Source of the DNA: Candidatus Thalassarchaeum sp.
Lineage (GTDB): Archaea > Thermoplasmatota > Poseidoniia > Poseidoniales > Thalassarchaeaceae
NCBI GenBank assembly: GCA_030748335.1
Contig: JASMMD010000012.1
Coordinates: 1-38,250 of the forward strand
Direction of reading: 5' to 3'
DNA: 38,250 bases
Part shown: positions 1 through 8,988 of the stretch, piece after piece
Numbering within the stretch: the first letter of the stretch is position 1
Layout: each line of letters opens with the position of its first letter
Notes under the pieces: model-generated
The model's database searches: none
The model's input: the letters and a program-made list of their open reading frames with translations, nothing else
What the model was told of the DNA's origin: nothing
Made by a program: the position numbers and the translations under genes

Positions 1-2
1 CA

Positions 3-389
3 CTGTACTACAATACTGAGGATCCTAGCGAAGTCCAAGTTGATAACCCTTGGGGCGAGGTTTTCGGCCTCTTTTTGTGTGGATTAATACAACTTATCCT
101 CTTGATTGTGGTCCTTGTACTGGCCTATAACGATGTAGGAGGTAATAGCGTGAGTTTCTCGTCAGGGAGTGGTCGGTACTACGACGACCCAGGTTACTAC
201 GACCGGCCTTGGCACAGGAGACCATGGTTCCACCGCAGACGCCATTACTACCGACACCGCGGTCATCACCGCAGAAGCAGTAGAGTCACTAGGAGCTCTG
301 GTGGACGCAGGTCCGGTGGCGGCGGCAGGTCCGGTGGCGGTAGTTCCGGTGGCGGCGGCAGGTCCGGTGGCGGCGGTCGTGGCAGATGA
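3..389 (+). CDS. C-terminal part of a membrane protein with a Gly/Arg-rich tail (5' truncated)
   Basis: The frame is open from the left edge (first whole codon at base 3), so the true start lies outside the window; a TTG at base 75 is a less likely internal start. A short polar stretch is followed by one strongly hydrophobic segment encoded at about 72-140, then a Tyr/Arg/His-rich stretch and a tail of repeated RSGGGG-type units up to the stop at 387-389. A single membrane helix followed by a Gly/Ser-rich tail is seen in TPM-domain (YgcG-like) membrane proteins, but the diagnostic domain would lie upstream, so this is only a guess. The Arg/His-rich part suggests a basic, possibly anion- or metal-binding tail. 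The coding frame is secure; the function is unknown. Confidence 0.6.
   Translation: MYYNTEDPSEVQVDNPWGEVFGLFLCGLIQLILLIVVLVLAYNDVGGNSVSFSSGSGRYYDDPGYYDRPWHRRPWFHRRRHYYRHRGHHRRSSRVTRSSGGRRSGGGGRSGGGSSGGGGRSGGGGRGR
306..380 (+). repeat. GC-rich short tandem repeat encoding RSGGGG units
   Basis: An 18-base unit of the form ggtccggtggcggcggca is repeated about four times with small variations. It encodes the Gly-rich tail of the truncated membrane protein. The tract explains the apparent proline-rich open frame on the opposite strand. Confidence 0.7.
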
Positions 390-436
390 TTGCTCGACCC
401 AAGAATGAAATCCACCCGTCCCCTTAGGTCAATTTG

Positions 437-1297
437 ATGGAAGAAATGTGGAGCGGTGCGCCTCATCTCCCAGAGGCCAATGCTGAGGAGCTTTTTGTTG
501 AAGTCGCTCCGAATATTTCGGTAAGGGTCCTACGGTGGGTTCCTGTCGATTCATCTGCAGCCTCTTTGGATCCTGCTGTGGTCGTTCCTGGCTGGGGCTC
601 TGTCTTCGAGGGTTGGCGACCGCTTCTGACCGAGTGGGTTTCTCGCCGGCCTATTGTCTACATCGAGACGCGCGAGAAGAAGAGTGCCCGGATTACTAGG
701 AAGGTGCGGCGCGAGGACTTCGAGATGCGGCATCACGGTCACGATGTCGCCGCAGTTCTAGACGAGTTTGGTATCGATTCGTCGGAGGTCGACTGGTTCT
801 CGTCATCTCTGGGCGCTACCCTCCTCATAGATGCATACCAGAACGACGTTCTAGCGGGGCGATCCTCGATCCTTCTCGCACCGAACCCGGACTTCAAATT
901 CCCACTATGGGCCAGAATACTGCTCAAAATGCCGTTGCCGAAGTTCATCCACCCGGCTCTGGTGCGATTCGCGGTCTTGGTCGTAGAGCGCAGGACCAAG
1001 GAAGAGGGGCAGCGGATTCGCTATCGAAGGGCCCTGATGTCTCAGGACCTCGAAAGACTGCTGCTGAGTTCTAGGGCGAACATCAGATACAGTCTACCAC
1101 AGGACCTCTCCAGGGCCTCAGTGCCCTGCGCAGTTATGACAGCGAAGTCAGACACCCTGCATGGCTTGGACAAGGTCCTCGACATCGTAGATAGGTTGCC
1201 TAACGCAGTACTGATTGAAGTCCCGAGTAATCAGTACGCGCACGAGGCCGACGTCTTAGCGGAGATAGAGGAATTCCAGTCTTCGATAGGGAATTAG
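437..1297 (+). CDS. Alpha/beta-hydrolase fold protein
   Basis: 286 residues from the ATG at 437; a TTG at 434 is directly upstream in frame and no clear Shine-Dalgarno decides between them. A central alpha/beta-hydrolase core is visible: an early strand ending in VVVPGWGS (oxyanion region), a nucleophile elbow SSSLG with Ser124, an acid candidate Asp239 in TAKSD, and His269 in YAHEAD near the C-terminus. The elbow is S-x-S-x-G instead of the usual G-x-S-x-G. There is no signal peptide, so it is probably cytoplasmic. The substrate cannot be predicted; esterase, lipase or thioesterase activity are all possible. It precedes the NFACT gene by about 50 bases on the same strand. Confidence 0.75.
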   Translation: MEEMWSGAPHLPEANAEELFVEVAPNISVRVLRWVPVDSSAASLDPAVVVPGWGSVFEGWRPLLTEWVSRRPIVYIETREKKSARITRKVRREDFEMRHHGHDVAAVLDEFGIDSSEVDWFSSSLGATLLIDAYQNDVLAGRSSILLAPNPDFKFPLWARILLKMPLPKFIHPALVRFAVLVVERRTKEEGQRIRYRRALMSQDLERLLLSSRANIRYSLPQDLSRASVPCAVMTAKSDTLHGLDKVLDIVDRLPNAVLIEVPSNQYAHEADVLAEIEEFQSSIGN

Positions 1298-1347
1298 CCC
1301 GATTTGGGTAAGCGATTGCCTGATGAAGGGTAGTTGAGCCGGGCGGG

Positions 1348-3498
1348 TTGAGCAGTATGCGCGAACAGTCCTCTTCGTTCGATGTCGCCCGCATCGTGCG
1401 TGAGCTTTCCGAATTGGTAGGGGCACGCGCACGGAAGGCGTATCAGCCGCATTACGAGCAGGTGGTCCTGAGGCTGAACCGAAAGGGGGTGCCTTCTACA
1501 GACCTAGTCATCGTCAGGGGACGCAGGGTCTACACTTCGCAGCGCGATCGGCCGATGCCCTCGAAGCCTTCCCAGTTTGCAATGGTTCTGCGCAAGCATC
1601 TCAACAACTCGCGCCTCGTTGCAGTCGAGCAGTTCGGCTTCGACAGGGTCATCCAGCTCACCTTCGAGCACGGCGGCGGGCGTCTCAAGCTCGTCATAGA
1701 GCTGTTCAGAGACGGAAACGTGCTGTTGCTCGATGATTCCGGAGTCATCATCCAGCCGCTCACCCACGCCAAGTACGCCAGCCGCTCCCTGAGGAAGGGG
1801 GTTGCCTACGCACCACCTCCTGAGACTGTCGACCCTAGGGGGATGGATAGGTCAGCCCTCGATGCCTTGCTGGACGGCAGCGAGCATGACCTGATTCGTA
1901 CTCTAGCCGCTAGAGCCAACCTCGGTCGGATTTACGGCAGTACGGCATGCTCTATCGCCGGGCTCGAGGAGAAGGTGGATGCTGACTCACTAGACTCTGT
2001 TCAGCGCGATTCACTGGAGGGGGCCATCCAATCGATGCTGGCAGAGTTGTCGGAAGGAGATGGAGCGATGATGTGGATGGTTGACTCGGATTCCAAGCAG
2101 GCCTGGCAGGCAGCAGACAATGAGGCATCCCGAGATGTTGCCTCGTCCGGAATTACCGAAATTGCCCCATTCGACCTCGCTTACACCGACTCCGGCATGA
2201 TGGTTGAGGTTGCATCCCTTTCGATGGCCTACGACGCAGTGTTTGGATCGCACGATGCTGCTGCCTTCATCCGCCGAGAGGAGGAACTGCTGGTCGACTC
2301 CGGCGAGGACGAGGGGGCGAAACAGGCGAAGCTGGACCGCAGGGCTGCGCAGCAGAAAGCAGCCATAGACAGGTTCCACGAGCGTGCAGCAATCACTCAG
2401 GAGTTAGGCAAGGCGATACAGGACGACTGGGAGCACGTGGATTCGCTGCTTACCCAGTTCAACGAGGCGGTCGCCTCGGACGGCTGGGAGGGAGTAATGG
2501 ACAGAATCCACGACGTCCCTTGGATAGACAGCGCTGATCCAGCGAGGCAGACCTTAGTGGCCTACCTCCCCGACGAGGATGGTGATCCGGGTGCTAGCAT
2601 CACTCTTGAGGTCTCCAAAACAGTTCACCAAAACGCCCAGCGCTACTTCGAGGAGGCTCGGTCCCAGAAGAGCAAGGCCAAGGGCGCTCAGGTGGCTCTG
2701 GTCAGCACCGAGGAGGCTCGGGAGAAGGCCGAGAAGCGCGCTGCCAAGGACGCTGCTGCTGGCAGGCTCAGAGCGAAGAAGCGCAGCAAGCGCTTCTGGT
2801 TCGAGAAGCATCGCTGGGCGATGCTCTCGGGTGGGCACCTGATAGTCGGCGGTAGGGACGCGAAGGGCAACGATCTCGTAGTCCGAAAACACCTATCTTC
2901 CGATGACCTCTATGTCCATGCCGACCTGCACGGAGCGCCATCTTGTTCGCTCAAGCTAAAGGACGGGTTGGCTCCCAATCAAAACCCATCCGAAGCCATC
3001 CCCGAAGGTGTGGCCTCACTACAGATAGTTCAGAATCTGGCTGAAGGCGTAGAAGACGCTCGCGAACTGCCAGAATCGCTGCACTCCGAGGCTGCCCAAG
3101 TCGCAGTCTGCTGGTCTAGGGCTTGGGGCAGCGGAGGTGCTGCGGCTGTCGCCTTCCACGTCAGGCCGAGCCAGGTCTCGAAGACCACCGAGTCTGGTGA
3201 GTCGCTGGGTCGCGGCTCCTTCGTGGTTCGCGGGCAGCGCAACTGGCACCGTGACCTGCCACTTGAGCTGGCTGTGGGCATGGCAGTGGTGAACGGAGTC
3301 CCAATGCCGGTCTCGGGTACCCCGGCTACAATCTCAGAACACTGCCGGAGATGGGCTAGGGTTATCCCAGGCAGAGAAAAGAAGGAGAACGTTGCTAATC
3401 GAATCGCCAAGGCCACTGGTCTGGCGCAGGACGATCTGCTCTCCTGCCTGCCGCCGGGCAACTGCTCGGTCGAGGATCACGGCTTGATTCAGCCTTGA
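1348..3498 (+). CDS. NFACT-family protein (Rqc2/NEMF/RqcH homologue)
   Basis: 716 residues from TTG 1348; ATG 1357 is an alternative. The N-terminal half is an NFACT-N domain (conserved KAYQPHYEQVVLRL near residue 30). It is followed by a helical, charged coiled-coil region at roughly 300-480, then an NFACT-R domain (formerly DUF814) beginning near FWFEKHRWAML with the signature DLYVHADLHGAPS. In bacteria and eukaryotes such proteins bind ribosomal large subunits carrying stalled nascent chains and recruit tRNA to add C-terminal tails for degradation; archaeal members are inferred to work in the same quality-control path. Length and domain order match full-length archaeal homologues. The last ten bases overlap the convergent acetyltransferase gene. 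Confidence 0.9.
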   Translation: MSSMREQSSSFDVARIVRELSELVGARARKAYQPHYEQVVLRLNRKGVPSTDLVIVRGRRVYTSQRDRPMPSKPSQFAMVLRKHLNNSRLVAVEQFGFDRVIQLTFEHGGGRLKLVIELFRDGNVLLLDDSGVIIQPLTHAKYASRSLRKGVAYAPPPETVDPRGMDRSALDALLDGSEHDLIRTLAARANLGRIYGSTACSIAGLEEKVDADSLDSVQRDSLEGAIQSMLAELSEGDGAMMWMVDSDSKQAWQAADNEASRDVASSGITEIAPFDLAYTDSGMMVEVASLSMAYDAVFGSHDAAAFIRREEELLVDSGEDEGAKQAKLDRRAAQQKAAIDRFHERAAITQELGKAIQDDWEHVDSLLTQFNEAVASDGWEGVMDRIHDVPWIDSADPARQTLVAYLPDEDGDPGASITLEVSKTVHQNAQRYFEEARSQKSKAKGAQVALVSTEEAREKAEKRAAKDAAAGRLRAKKRSKRFWFEKHRWAMLSGGHLIVGGRDAKGNDLVVRKHLSSDDLYVHADLHGAPSCSLKLKDGLAPNQNPSEAIPEGVASLQIVQNLAEGVEDARELPESLHSEAAQVAVCWSRAWGSGGAAAVAFHVRPSQVSKTTESGESLGRGSFVVRGQRNWHRDLPLELAVGMAVVNGVPMPVSGTPATISEHCRRWARVIPGREKKENVANRIAKATGLAQDDLLSCLPPGNCSVEDHGLIQP

Positions 3499-4097
3499 TT
3501 GCGAGCGCGCCACTCGGGGGCGGTGATAGCGTAAAGAGCAGCGTCGACATAGTGGTCGTACAGCCACTCTCTGTCCTTCGTGATGCCTTCCAGACGCATT
3601 CCCAACCTCTCAGCGATGGCACGGCTGGGGAAGTTCTCGGTCGCCGCTTCGAGCACGAACCGGTGTAGCCCTAGGTCGTCGAAGCAGTGCTCCATCAAAC
3701 GCACGCAGCAACGAGTGGCGATTCCACGGCCCGTGTACTCTGTGGACAACCAGTATCCCACACCGCAGCCTCGGTTCCCCCAATCTATCCAATTCAGACT
3801 CGTCGCCCCAACCAACTCGCCATCAAACCTGATGGCATAGAGGGCTCCGTCTCCCTTGCCATACTCCTCAAGGGTGGCCCCGATGAAAGAGGTCTCGTCC
3901 TCGACGTTGTTCGTTCCGTCCAGCCACGGTAGCCACTCCCTGAGGTGCCCCCTGTTGGCATCGACCGCCATGAACAACTCCTCAGCGTCACCCAACTCAA
4001 TCTGACGTAACTCCAAGCCCTCCTCAACAAGCAGAACTGGATAAGGGAGAGTCAAGTCATCGGGCGGCTTCTTCGGCCCACCACACCTTCCAGACAC
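3489..4097 (-). CDS. GNAT-family N-acetyltransferase (RimJ/RimL-like)
   Basis: 202 residues from GTG 4097; a slightly later start is possible because the first 20 residues are not typical of the family. The fold is that of the RimJ/RimL branch: LELRQIELGDAEELF at the start of the core, HLREWLPWLDGT, GVGYWLSTEYTGRGIA with the acetyl-CoA-binding RGIA turn, then LHRFVLEA and a NFPSRAIAERLGM segment. These enzymes move acetyl groups from acetyl-CoA to N-terminal amines or small molecules; the substrate here cannot be told. The gene converges on, and overlaps, the 3' end of the NFACT gene and is divergent from tryptophan dioxygenase. Confidence 0.85.
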   Translation of the reverse strand: MSGRCGGPKKPPDDLTLPYPVLLVEEGLELRQIELGDAEELFMAVDANRGHLREWLPWLDGTNNVEDETSFIGATLEEYGKGDGALYAIRFDGELVGATSLNWIDWGNRGCGVGYWLSTEYTGRGIATRCCVRLMEHCFDDLGLHRFVLEAATENFPSRAIAERLGMRLEGITKDREWLYDHYVDAALYAITAPEWRARNQG

Positions 4098-4177
4098 GGA
4101 ATTTCGACGCGCCTCGGGGGTTTAGACAGTTCTGGTTCGGCGACAATGCTTCAAACGACCACCGTCAGGGAGGGAGC

Positions 4178-5257
4178 ATGGGGGGCGGAGAGCCGGGTAA
4201 CTGGACATATGCCGATTACCTGCGGTTGCATGAATTACTGGAACTACAAGGAGAGGATCGTGGCATCAACTCCGACGAGATGCACTTCGTCATCGTCCAC
4301 CAGACTTTCGAGCTCTGGTTCAAGCAAGTGATTCGCGAGCTCTCCGAGGTCCGCGACATCCTCGGTGATGACCACGTCCCAGAGGACGATATCCCCCGTG
4401 CGGTCGATCACCTAGGCAGGACAACCGAGATCTTCCGGCTGATGTCGAATCAGTGGGCAGTTCTGGAGACGCTCACGCCACAGGGCTTCCTCGCATTCAG
4501 GGACGGTCTGGGGTCCGCTTCGGGCTTCGAATCCTTCCAGATGCGCGAGTTTGAGATTCTGCTGGGCCTCGAGAACGAGGAGAGGGTCGGTGGCATGGAT
4601 CCATTGAGCAACTTCAGGTCCATGGCAGAGCGGGATGAGCGAGGCGCTGCCACTTTGGCGCGACTCGAGGACGCGATGTCTAAGCCGTCGCTGTGCGAGT
4701 CGGTGATGAGTTGGGTGGAACGTACCCCCATAATGGGGTCCACACACGGCAGCGAAGACGATGATGGGGCAGTACGTGCATACGTCGAGGCCCACTTGGA
4801 TTCTCACAGGGCCCTTGGCGAGGCCGCAGCCGAGAGGAGTTCGGGCTGGGGTGCGGGCGACCCCACCAAGATGGCTGCTAGGATGACAGCCGCCCACCAG
4901 GACGCGGTTGACTTTCTGATGCCCGAAGGGGAGGTCAGTAGGGCACGCGCTGGCCTACTTTTCATCGAGTCCTACCGCGAGCTGCCACTTCTGACCTGGC
5001 CGCGAAAGTTGATCGATGCGATAGTCGAGCTCGAGGAGTCGATGGTGAAGTGGAGATTTGCCCACGCTCGGATGGTCGAGCGAATCATGGGCAGAAGAAT
5101 TGGCACTGGAGGCACCAGTGGGGTAGACTACCTCGACATGACTTCGCAGTATCGTATTTTCAAGGACTTGTGGGGAGTCAGGACGATACTTGTCAAGCCT
5201 CAGGAGAGGCCGGCTCTGCGCAATGCGGAATTCTACGGCTACACCGCCGAATCGTAA
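4178..5257 (+). CDS. kynA: Tryptophan 2,3-dioxygenase
   Basis: Heme enzyme that opens the indole ring of L-tryptophan with O2 to give N-formylkynurenine, the first step of the kynurenine pathway. 359 residues from ATG 4178, preceded by a strong GGGAGGGAG ribosome site. Family signatures are clear: NWTYADYLRLHELLELQ, then EMHFVIVHQTFELWFKQ containing the distal His41, the LTPQGFLAFRDGLGSASGF block, and near the C-terminus WRFAHARMVERIMG (proximal heme ligand candidate His296) followed by GTGGTSGVDYL. It is longer than the roughly 280-residue bacterial enzymes. A TTTAGA element about 55 bases upstream may be the TATA box. No other kynurenine-pathway gene is in the window. Nearby ctaA/ctaB also depend on heme and oxygen, but a shared pathway is not implied. 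Confidence 0.95.
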   Translation: MGGGEPGNWTYADYLRLHELLELQGEDRGINSDEMHFVIVHQTFELWFKQVIRELSEVRDILGDDHVPEDDIPRAVDHLGRTTEIFRLMSNQWAVLETLTPQGFLAFRDGLGSASGFESFQMREFEILLGLENEERVGGMDPLSNFRSMAERDERGAATLARLEDAMSKPSLCESVMSWVERTPIMGSTHGSEDDDGAVRAYVEAHLDSHRALGEAAAERSSGWGAGDPTKMAARMTAAHQDAVDFLMPEGEVSRARAGLLFIESYRELPLLTWPRKLIDAIVELEESMVKWRFAHARMVERIMGRRIGTGGTSGVDYLDMTSQYRIFKDLWGVRTILVKPQERPALRNAEFYGYTAES

Positions 5258-5315
5258 TCGCCACAGCGACTTTGCAATCGGACCATTGAAGGCTCGTTCG
5301 CCTCTCGGGAGCGTC

Positions 5316-6476
5316 ATGCCGCAAGCAGTAATCTGCGCCTATGCCCGGACCCCTGTGGGCAAGTACCGCGGTGCCCTGTCGGGTTTCACCGCCACCGAGT
5401 TGGGCACACTGGCGGTGAAGGAATTGTTGCGGCGTGCCGACATTGACCCTGCCAGCGGTGTGATTGATCAGGTCTACATGGGTCATGTCCTGCAGACCGG
5501 TGCGGGACAGGCGCCTGCTAGACAGGTCGCGATGAACGCGGGGCTCCCGGTAAGCACCCCCTGCACCACCATCAACAAGGTCTGTGGCTCTAGTCTCAAG
5601 GCTGCCATGATCGCAGCCACCGAGATTACCGCCGGTATCTCCAACCTCGTAGTGGCCGGAGGCATGGAGTCGATGAGTAACGCACCCCACTTCATCAGAG
5701 GAGCCCGGCGAGGCGAGGACGTGTCATATGCCTCCTTGGAGTCGGTCATGGTCCACGACGGTCTGAAGGATGCTTACACAGGTGAGTCGATGGGGAACAC
5801 CGGTGAGGCAATTGCTGACGAACATGGCATCACAAGAGAGCAATCTGATGCATTCGCCGTCCGCTCGCACGCCCTAGCCAACAAGGCCTGGGACGAGGGC
5901 TGGCTCGACAAGGAGGTGTTTCCCGTTGCCGGCCTCGAGCGTGACGAGGGGATTCGCCCCAGTTCGACCATGGAATCACTAGGTGGCTTAGCAGCCGTCT
6001 TCACGGAAGATGGGCAGGTCACGGCGGGCAACTCCAGCCAGGTCTCGGATGGGGCCTCTGCGGTACTAATCGCATCCGAGGAGGCCGCCGAGGAACACGG
6101 CCTTCCCGTTCTGGCCCGCATAGTCGGCTACGCGACCTCGGGCGTCGAGTCCCACCGGGTGATGTCAGCCCCCATCCCGACCGTCCACAAACTCCTCGAG
6201 CAGACCGGAATGGGCATGGAGGAAATCGACGTCCTAGAACACAACGAGGCTTTCGCGGCGGCCTCGTGCGCCATCCAGATGTCCTTGGGTGCCTCTGAGG
6301 GCCGCTTCAACCCTCACGGAGGCGCCGTGGCTATTGGTCATCCATTGGGAGCCACCGGTGCCCGGTGCCTGATGACTCTGCTGAACGCCCTCGAGCGCAC
6401 TGGGGGTCACCGCGGCATAGTCACCATATGCCTCGGCGGGGGCAATGCCGTCGCCATGATGGTGGAGCGCGATTGA
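5316..6476 (+). CDS. Acetyl-CoA C-acetyltransferase (thiolase)
   Basis: 386 residues from ATG 5316, the usual thiolase length; the frame is open further upstream but the protein start MPQAVICAYARTPVGKYRG is the family start. The catalytic elements are all present: nucleophile Cys90 in NKVCGSSLKA, HNEAFA, His342 in GHPLGATGAR and Cys372 in ICLGGGNAVA. It condenses two acetyl-CoA to acetoacetyl-CoA or runs in reverse in acyl-chain or amino-acid breakdown. In archaea acetoacetyl-CoA also feeds the mevalonate route to isoprenoid lipids, but usually via a thiolase of another clade clustered with HMG-CoA synthase, so the role here is uncertain. It is complete and is followed directly by a short hairpin. 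Confidence 0.93.
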   Translation: MPQAVICAYARTPVGKYRGALSGFTATELGTLAVKELLRRADIDPASGVIDQVYMGHVLQTGAGQAPARQVAMNAGLPVSTPCTTINKVCGSSLKAAMIAATEITAGISNLVVAGGMESMSNAPHFIRGARRGEDVSYASLESVMVHDGLKDAYTGESMGNTGEAIADEHGITREQSDAFAVRSHALANKAWDEGWLDKEVFPVAGLERDEGIRPSSTMESLGGLAAVFTEDGQVTAGNSSQVSDGASAVLIASEEAAEEHGLPVLARIVGYATSGVESHRVMSAPIPTVHKLLEQTGMGMEEIDVLEHNEAFAAASCAIQMSLGASEGRFNPHGGAVAIGHPLGATGARCLMTLLNALERTGGHRGIVTICLGGGNAVAMMVERD

Positions 6477-6493
6477 CGCCCCCTGTGGGGGCG
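6477..6493 (+). other. Perfect 7-bp hairpin directly after a stop codon
   Basis: CGCCCCC-TGT-GGGGGCG starts on the first base after the thiolase stop codon. No T-run follows, so it is not a bacterial-type terminator. It may define the mRNA 3' end or stabilise it. Confidence 0.6.
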
Positions 6494-6539
6494 ATTCGTA
6501 GTCATAGGCCTTATTTGGGGGTCGCCGGTCGCCCGGCCG

Positions 6540-6794
6540 ATGGTAGAGCCCGCAAGACCCCACACACGCTTCGAGAAGGCGAGGATCATTGGCGCCAGAG
6601 CGCTTCAGATTAGCATGGGAGCCCCCCTGTTCGTGACCGAGGATGAGTTACGCCAGCACTTCAGCGAGGAGTTGGTGCAGTTGTACGGTGTCGAGGAGGC
6701 GCAGTGGAGAGTCGTCCTCGACCCTAACAAGATAGCCATGCTGGAGTACGAGCAGAATCGAATTCCGATTGACGTGGACCCGCACGCAGAGTGA
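6540..6794 (+). CDS. rpoK: DNA-directed RNA polymerase subunit K (Rpb6 homologue)
   Basis: 84 residues from ATG 6540. The body [20 protein letters not shown] followed by AP is the Rpb6/RpoK/omega core motif, which clamps the largest polymerase subunit and helps assembly. The C-terminal part ([10 protein letters not shown]) matches the family pattern in which the last strand carries I-P-I-D. An N-terminal acidic tail, common in eukaryotic Rpb6, is absent, as usual for archaea. It lies alone between a thiolase and ctaA; in many archaea rpoK is instead linked to ribosomal-protein and rpoN genes, so the context is atypical. Confidence 0.93.
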   Translation: MVEPARPHTRFEKARIIGARALQISMGAPLFVTEDELRQHFSEELVQLYGVEEAQWRVVLDPNKIAMLEYEQNRIPIDVDPHAE

Positions 6795-6858
6795 GTCCGC
6801 ATCGGTTCGGGCAAGTCTATTTGGCTGAACGCCGAGGCTCTCCTAGGGGAGATTCCAG

Positions 6859-7890
6859 TTGCTCGACGGGATTCATGCAAGACATCTGGCTGGCGCCCTC
6901 GTGGTGGTGACCTTTCTCGTCATCGCCCTCGGCGGCGTTGTTCGGATTTACGACGCTGGAGAGTCCTGTCCCGACTGGCCGACCTGCTTCGGAACATGGG
7001 GCTTCGATGTCTCGGAGGTCGAGCAGGGAGAATGGTACGAGGCGAATCCAGATGAGATTGACTCACGCGGCGAGGGACACCGCTACACGACCTTTCAGAT
7101 ATTCACGGAATGGGCGCACAGGCTGCTCGCAGGAGCGGTCCTCGGGCCACTAGTGCTGCTCAATTGGCTGCTGGTCAGGAGGGATGAGGGTCTCGGTTCC
7201 GAGGTTCGTCTCGCCTCCAGCGTGGCTGTGGCTCTGATTGTCTGGCAGGGAGCGGTTGGTTGGCTGACGGTTAGGATGGACAACGAGCACTGGAGCGTCG
7301 CTCTGCATCTGGGCTCGGCCCTAGCTTTCATTCTCAGCCTGATCTGGCTCTGGCTAGCGGCGTCGAGGGACCAAGGAGAGTTGCCCGGCTGGGCGGACTT
7401 CGAGCGGGTGAGCGAGGTCTGGCGCAGGAGGCTGTTCTGGCTCTCCACAGGGGCTCTGTTCACGCTCTTCTCTGGCGCCTTTGTCTCGACCACTGGTGGA
7501 GCAAACACTGGTTGCGGGGTGGATGGACTGTATGACTCGTGGCCATTGTGCCACGGCGAGCTCCTCCCATCGATACACGACTGGGTGCTGCAGTCTCAGA
7601 TTATCCACAGGTGGATGGTGGTGGCAGTCGAAGTGGCCCTGTTGATGGCCTCGTGGGCAATCTGGAAGGAGTTCGGCTCTGACAGCGTGCTATGCAAATG
7701 GATCTGGGGGACTACCGCGCTCTACATGGTGAACCTCGGCATCGGCGCCCTATACATTCTCTCGTGGGACCTCAGCGACGGTTTCTCCGAGCACCTCTCC
7801 CTCACTCATCTGCTTCTGGCATCGCTCTCGTTCATCGCCCTAGCCACAACCTGGGTAGGGGTTGCGACGGTTCAACACAGGGAGGGTTAG
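6859..7890 (+). CDS. ctaA: Heme A synthase (COX15/CtaA family)
   Basis: 343 residues from TTG 6859, preceded by GGGGAGA at good spacing. It converts the C8 methyl of heme O to a formyl group, giving heme A for aa3-type cytochrome oxidase. The protein is a polytopic membrane protein with the expected internal duplication. The first half has GGVVRIYDAGESCPDWPTC and FTEWAHRLLAG. The second has TTGGANTGCGVDGLYDSWPL, IIHRWMVV and SLTHLLLA. Each half supplies a Cys pair in a loop and His residues suited to heme binding. The stop codon lies one base before the ctaB start, so the two form an operon. Confidence 0.92.
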   Translation: MLDGIHARHLAGALVVVTFLVIALGGVVRIYDAGESCPDWPTCFGTWGFDVSEVEQGEWYEANPDEIDSRGEGHRYTTFQIFTEWAHRLLAGAVLGPLVLLNWLLVRRDEGLGSEVRLASSVAVALIVWQGAVGWLTVRMDNEHWSVALHLGSALAFILSLIWLWLAASRDQGELPGWADFERVSEVWRRRLFWLSTGALFTLFSGAFVSTTGGANTGCGVDGLYDSWPLCHGELLPSIHDWVLQSQIIHRWMVVAVEVALLMASWAIWKEFGSDSVLCKWIWGTTALYMVNLGIGALYILSWDLSDGFSEHLSLTHLLLASLSFIALATTWVGVATVQHREG

Positions 7891-7891
7891 C

Positions 7892-8926
7892 ATGAGTTCC
7901 GTGGGACCGTATCTCTCCCTAACCAAGCCGCGAGTGGTAGTGCTCCTACAAATCACGGCGCTGTGCTCCGTGTTGGTGCACGACCAGCTAGGAGGCGGGG
8001 TGGACTCGGACTCGATGCGTACTATGCTGGTAGTCTTCGTAGGCGGTTACCTGAGCGCTGGCGGGGCCAATGCGGTCAACATGTGGTACGACAGGGACAT
8101 CGATCCCCTGATGTCACGCACCAAGGACCGGTCCATTCCTTCCGGCGAGGTGTCGGCGGAAGCCGCCTTAGCATTCGGAGTGGCCTTGTCTATCCTCGGG
8201 GTGTACTGGTTCTGGGAATTGGCCAACCCCGTCGCTGCTGTCTGGTCCGCGTTCAGCATCCTGTTCTACGTCTTCGTCTACAGTATCTGGCTGAAACGCT
8301 CGACGTCGCAGAACATTGTCATCGGCGGCATCGCAGGCTCGACGCCGCCCGTTATCGGCTGGGCAGCGGCCGAGGGCGGACTTACATTAGCGACTGACTC
8401 GACTCAAGCTATGCTGGAATCGTTGCTCGATTTGGGTAGCCCAATGCCGTGGTTCATGTTCCTGCTAATCTTCCTCTGGACCCCCCCTCACTTCTGGGCG
8501 CTAGCGCTGTACCGTTCAGAGGAGTATGGAAGAGTAGGAGTCCCAATGATGCCCAATGTGAAGGGGCCGGAACGAACTCTCAGAGAGATGAAGGTGTACG
8601 CGATCATTCTACTCATCTTGTCAGTGAACGTACCATCGTACCACGAACTGGCAGAAAGTGGTACTTTCTATTACATTCTAGGAGGCAATGTGGTCGTGCT
8701 AACAATATGGTACGCTAACTCGGTATGGAGGATCGATCTAGAAGAGGAGCGTGGGGCCACTGGGAGGATACCAACGGCCGCTCGTTCATTCTTCGTCTCC
8801 ATGCTCTATCTAGCTCTGATGTTCGTAGTTCTGGTCACCGCCAGTTTCGGCATACTGGGGGCTGGATTCGGGGCCGCCTTGAGTATGGCAGTAGTGGTTC
8901 GCAGCGAGAGTCGGGCTAGGGTCTGA
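7892..8926 (+). CDS. ctaB: Protoheme IX farnesyltransferase (heme O synthase)
   Basis: 344 residues from ATG 7892; the ribosome site GGGAGGG overlaps the end of ctaA. It is a UbiA-superfamily prenyltransferase that adds farnesyl to protoheme to make heme O, the substrate of CtaA. The first Asp-rich motif is in NMWYDRDIDPLMSRTKDRSI, followed by PSGEVS, and a second polar motif occurs near GRVGVPMMPNVKGPERT. About eight or nine hydrophobic segments are spread along the protein. Together with the abutting ctaA it supplies heme A, which implies that a heme-copper terminal oxidase is encoded elsewhere. Confidence 0.93.
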   Translation: MSSVGPYLSLTKPRVVVLLQITALCSVLVHDQLGGGVDSDSMRTMLVVFVGGYLSAGGANAVNMWYDRDIDPLMSRTKDRSIPSGEVSAEAALAFGVALSILGVYWFWELANPVAAVWSAFSILFYVFVYSIWLKRSTSQNIVIGGIAGSTPPVIGWAAAEGGLTLATDSTQAMLESLLDLGSPMPWFMFLLIFLWTPPHFWALALYRSEEYGRVGVPMMPNVKGPERTLREMKVYAIILLILSVNVPSYHELAESGTFYYILGGNVVVLTIWYANSVWRIDLEEERGATGRIPTAARSFFVSMLYLALMFVVLVTASFGILGAGFGAALSMAVVVRSESRARV

Positions 8927-8988
8927 CAGCCCGATGGCTTCAAACACCGACTGCACCATCGCGCTGCGTCGTAAAGCGTGGTGGGGCA

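Noticed and set aside
266-466. Proline/leucine-rich open frame on the minus strand at the left end
   Set aside because: It is the reverse of the GGC-rich repeat encoding the Gly tail of the plus-strand gene.
6477-6493. Bacterial-type Rho-independent terminator
   Set aside because: The hairpin is perfect but no T-run follows, and the genome is archaeal, so I list it as a hairpin of unknown role.
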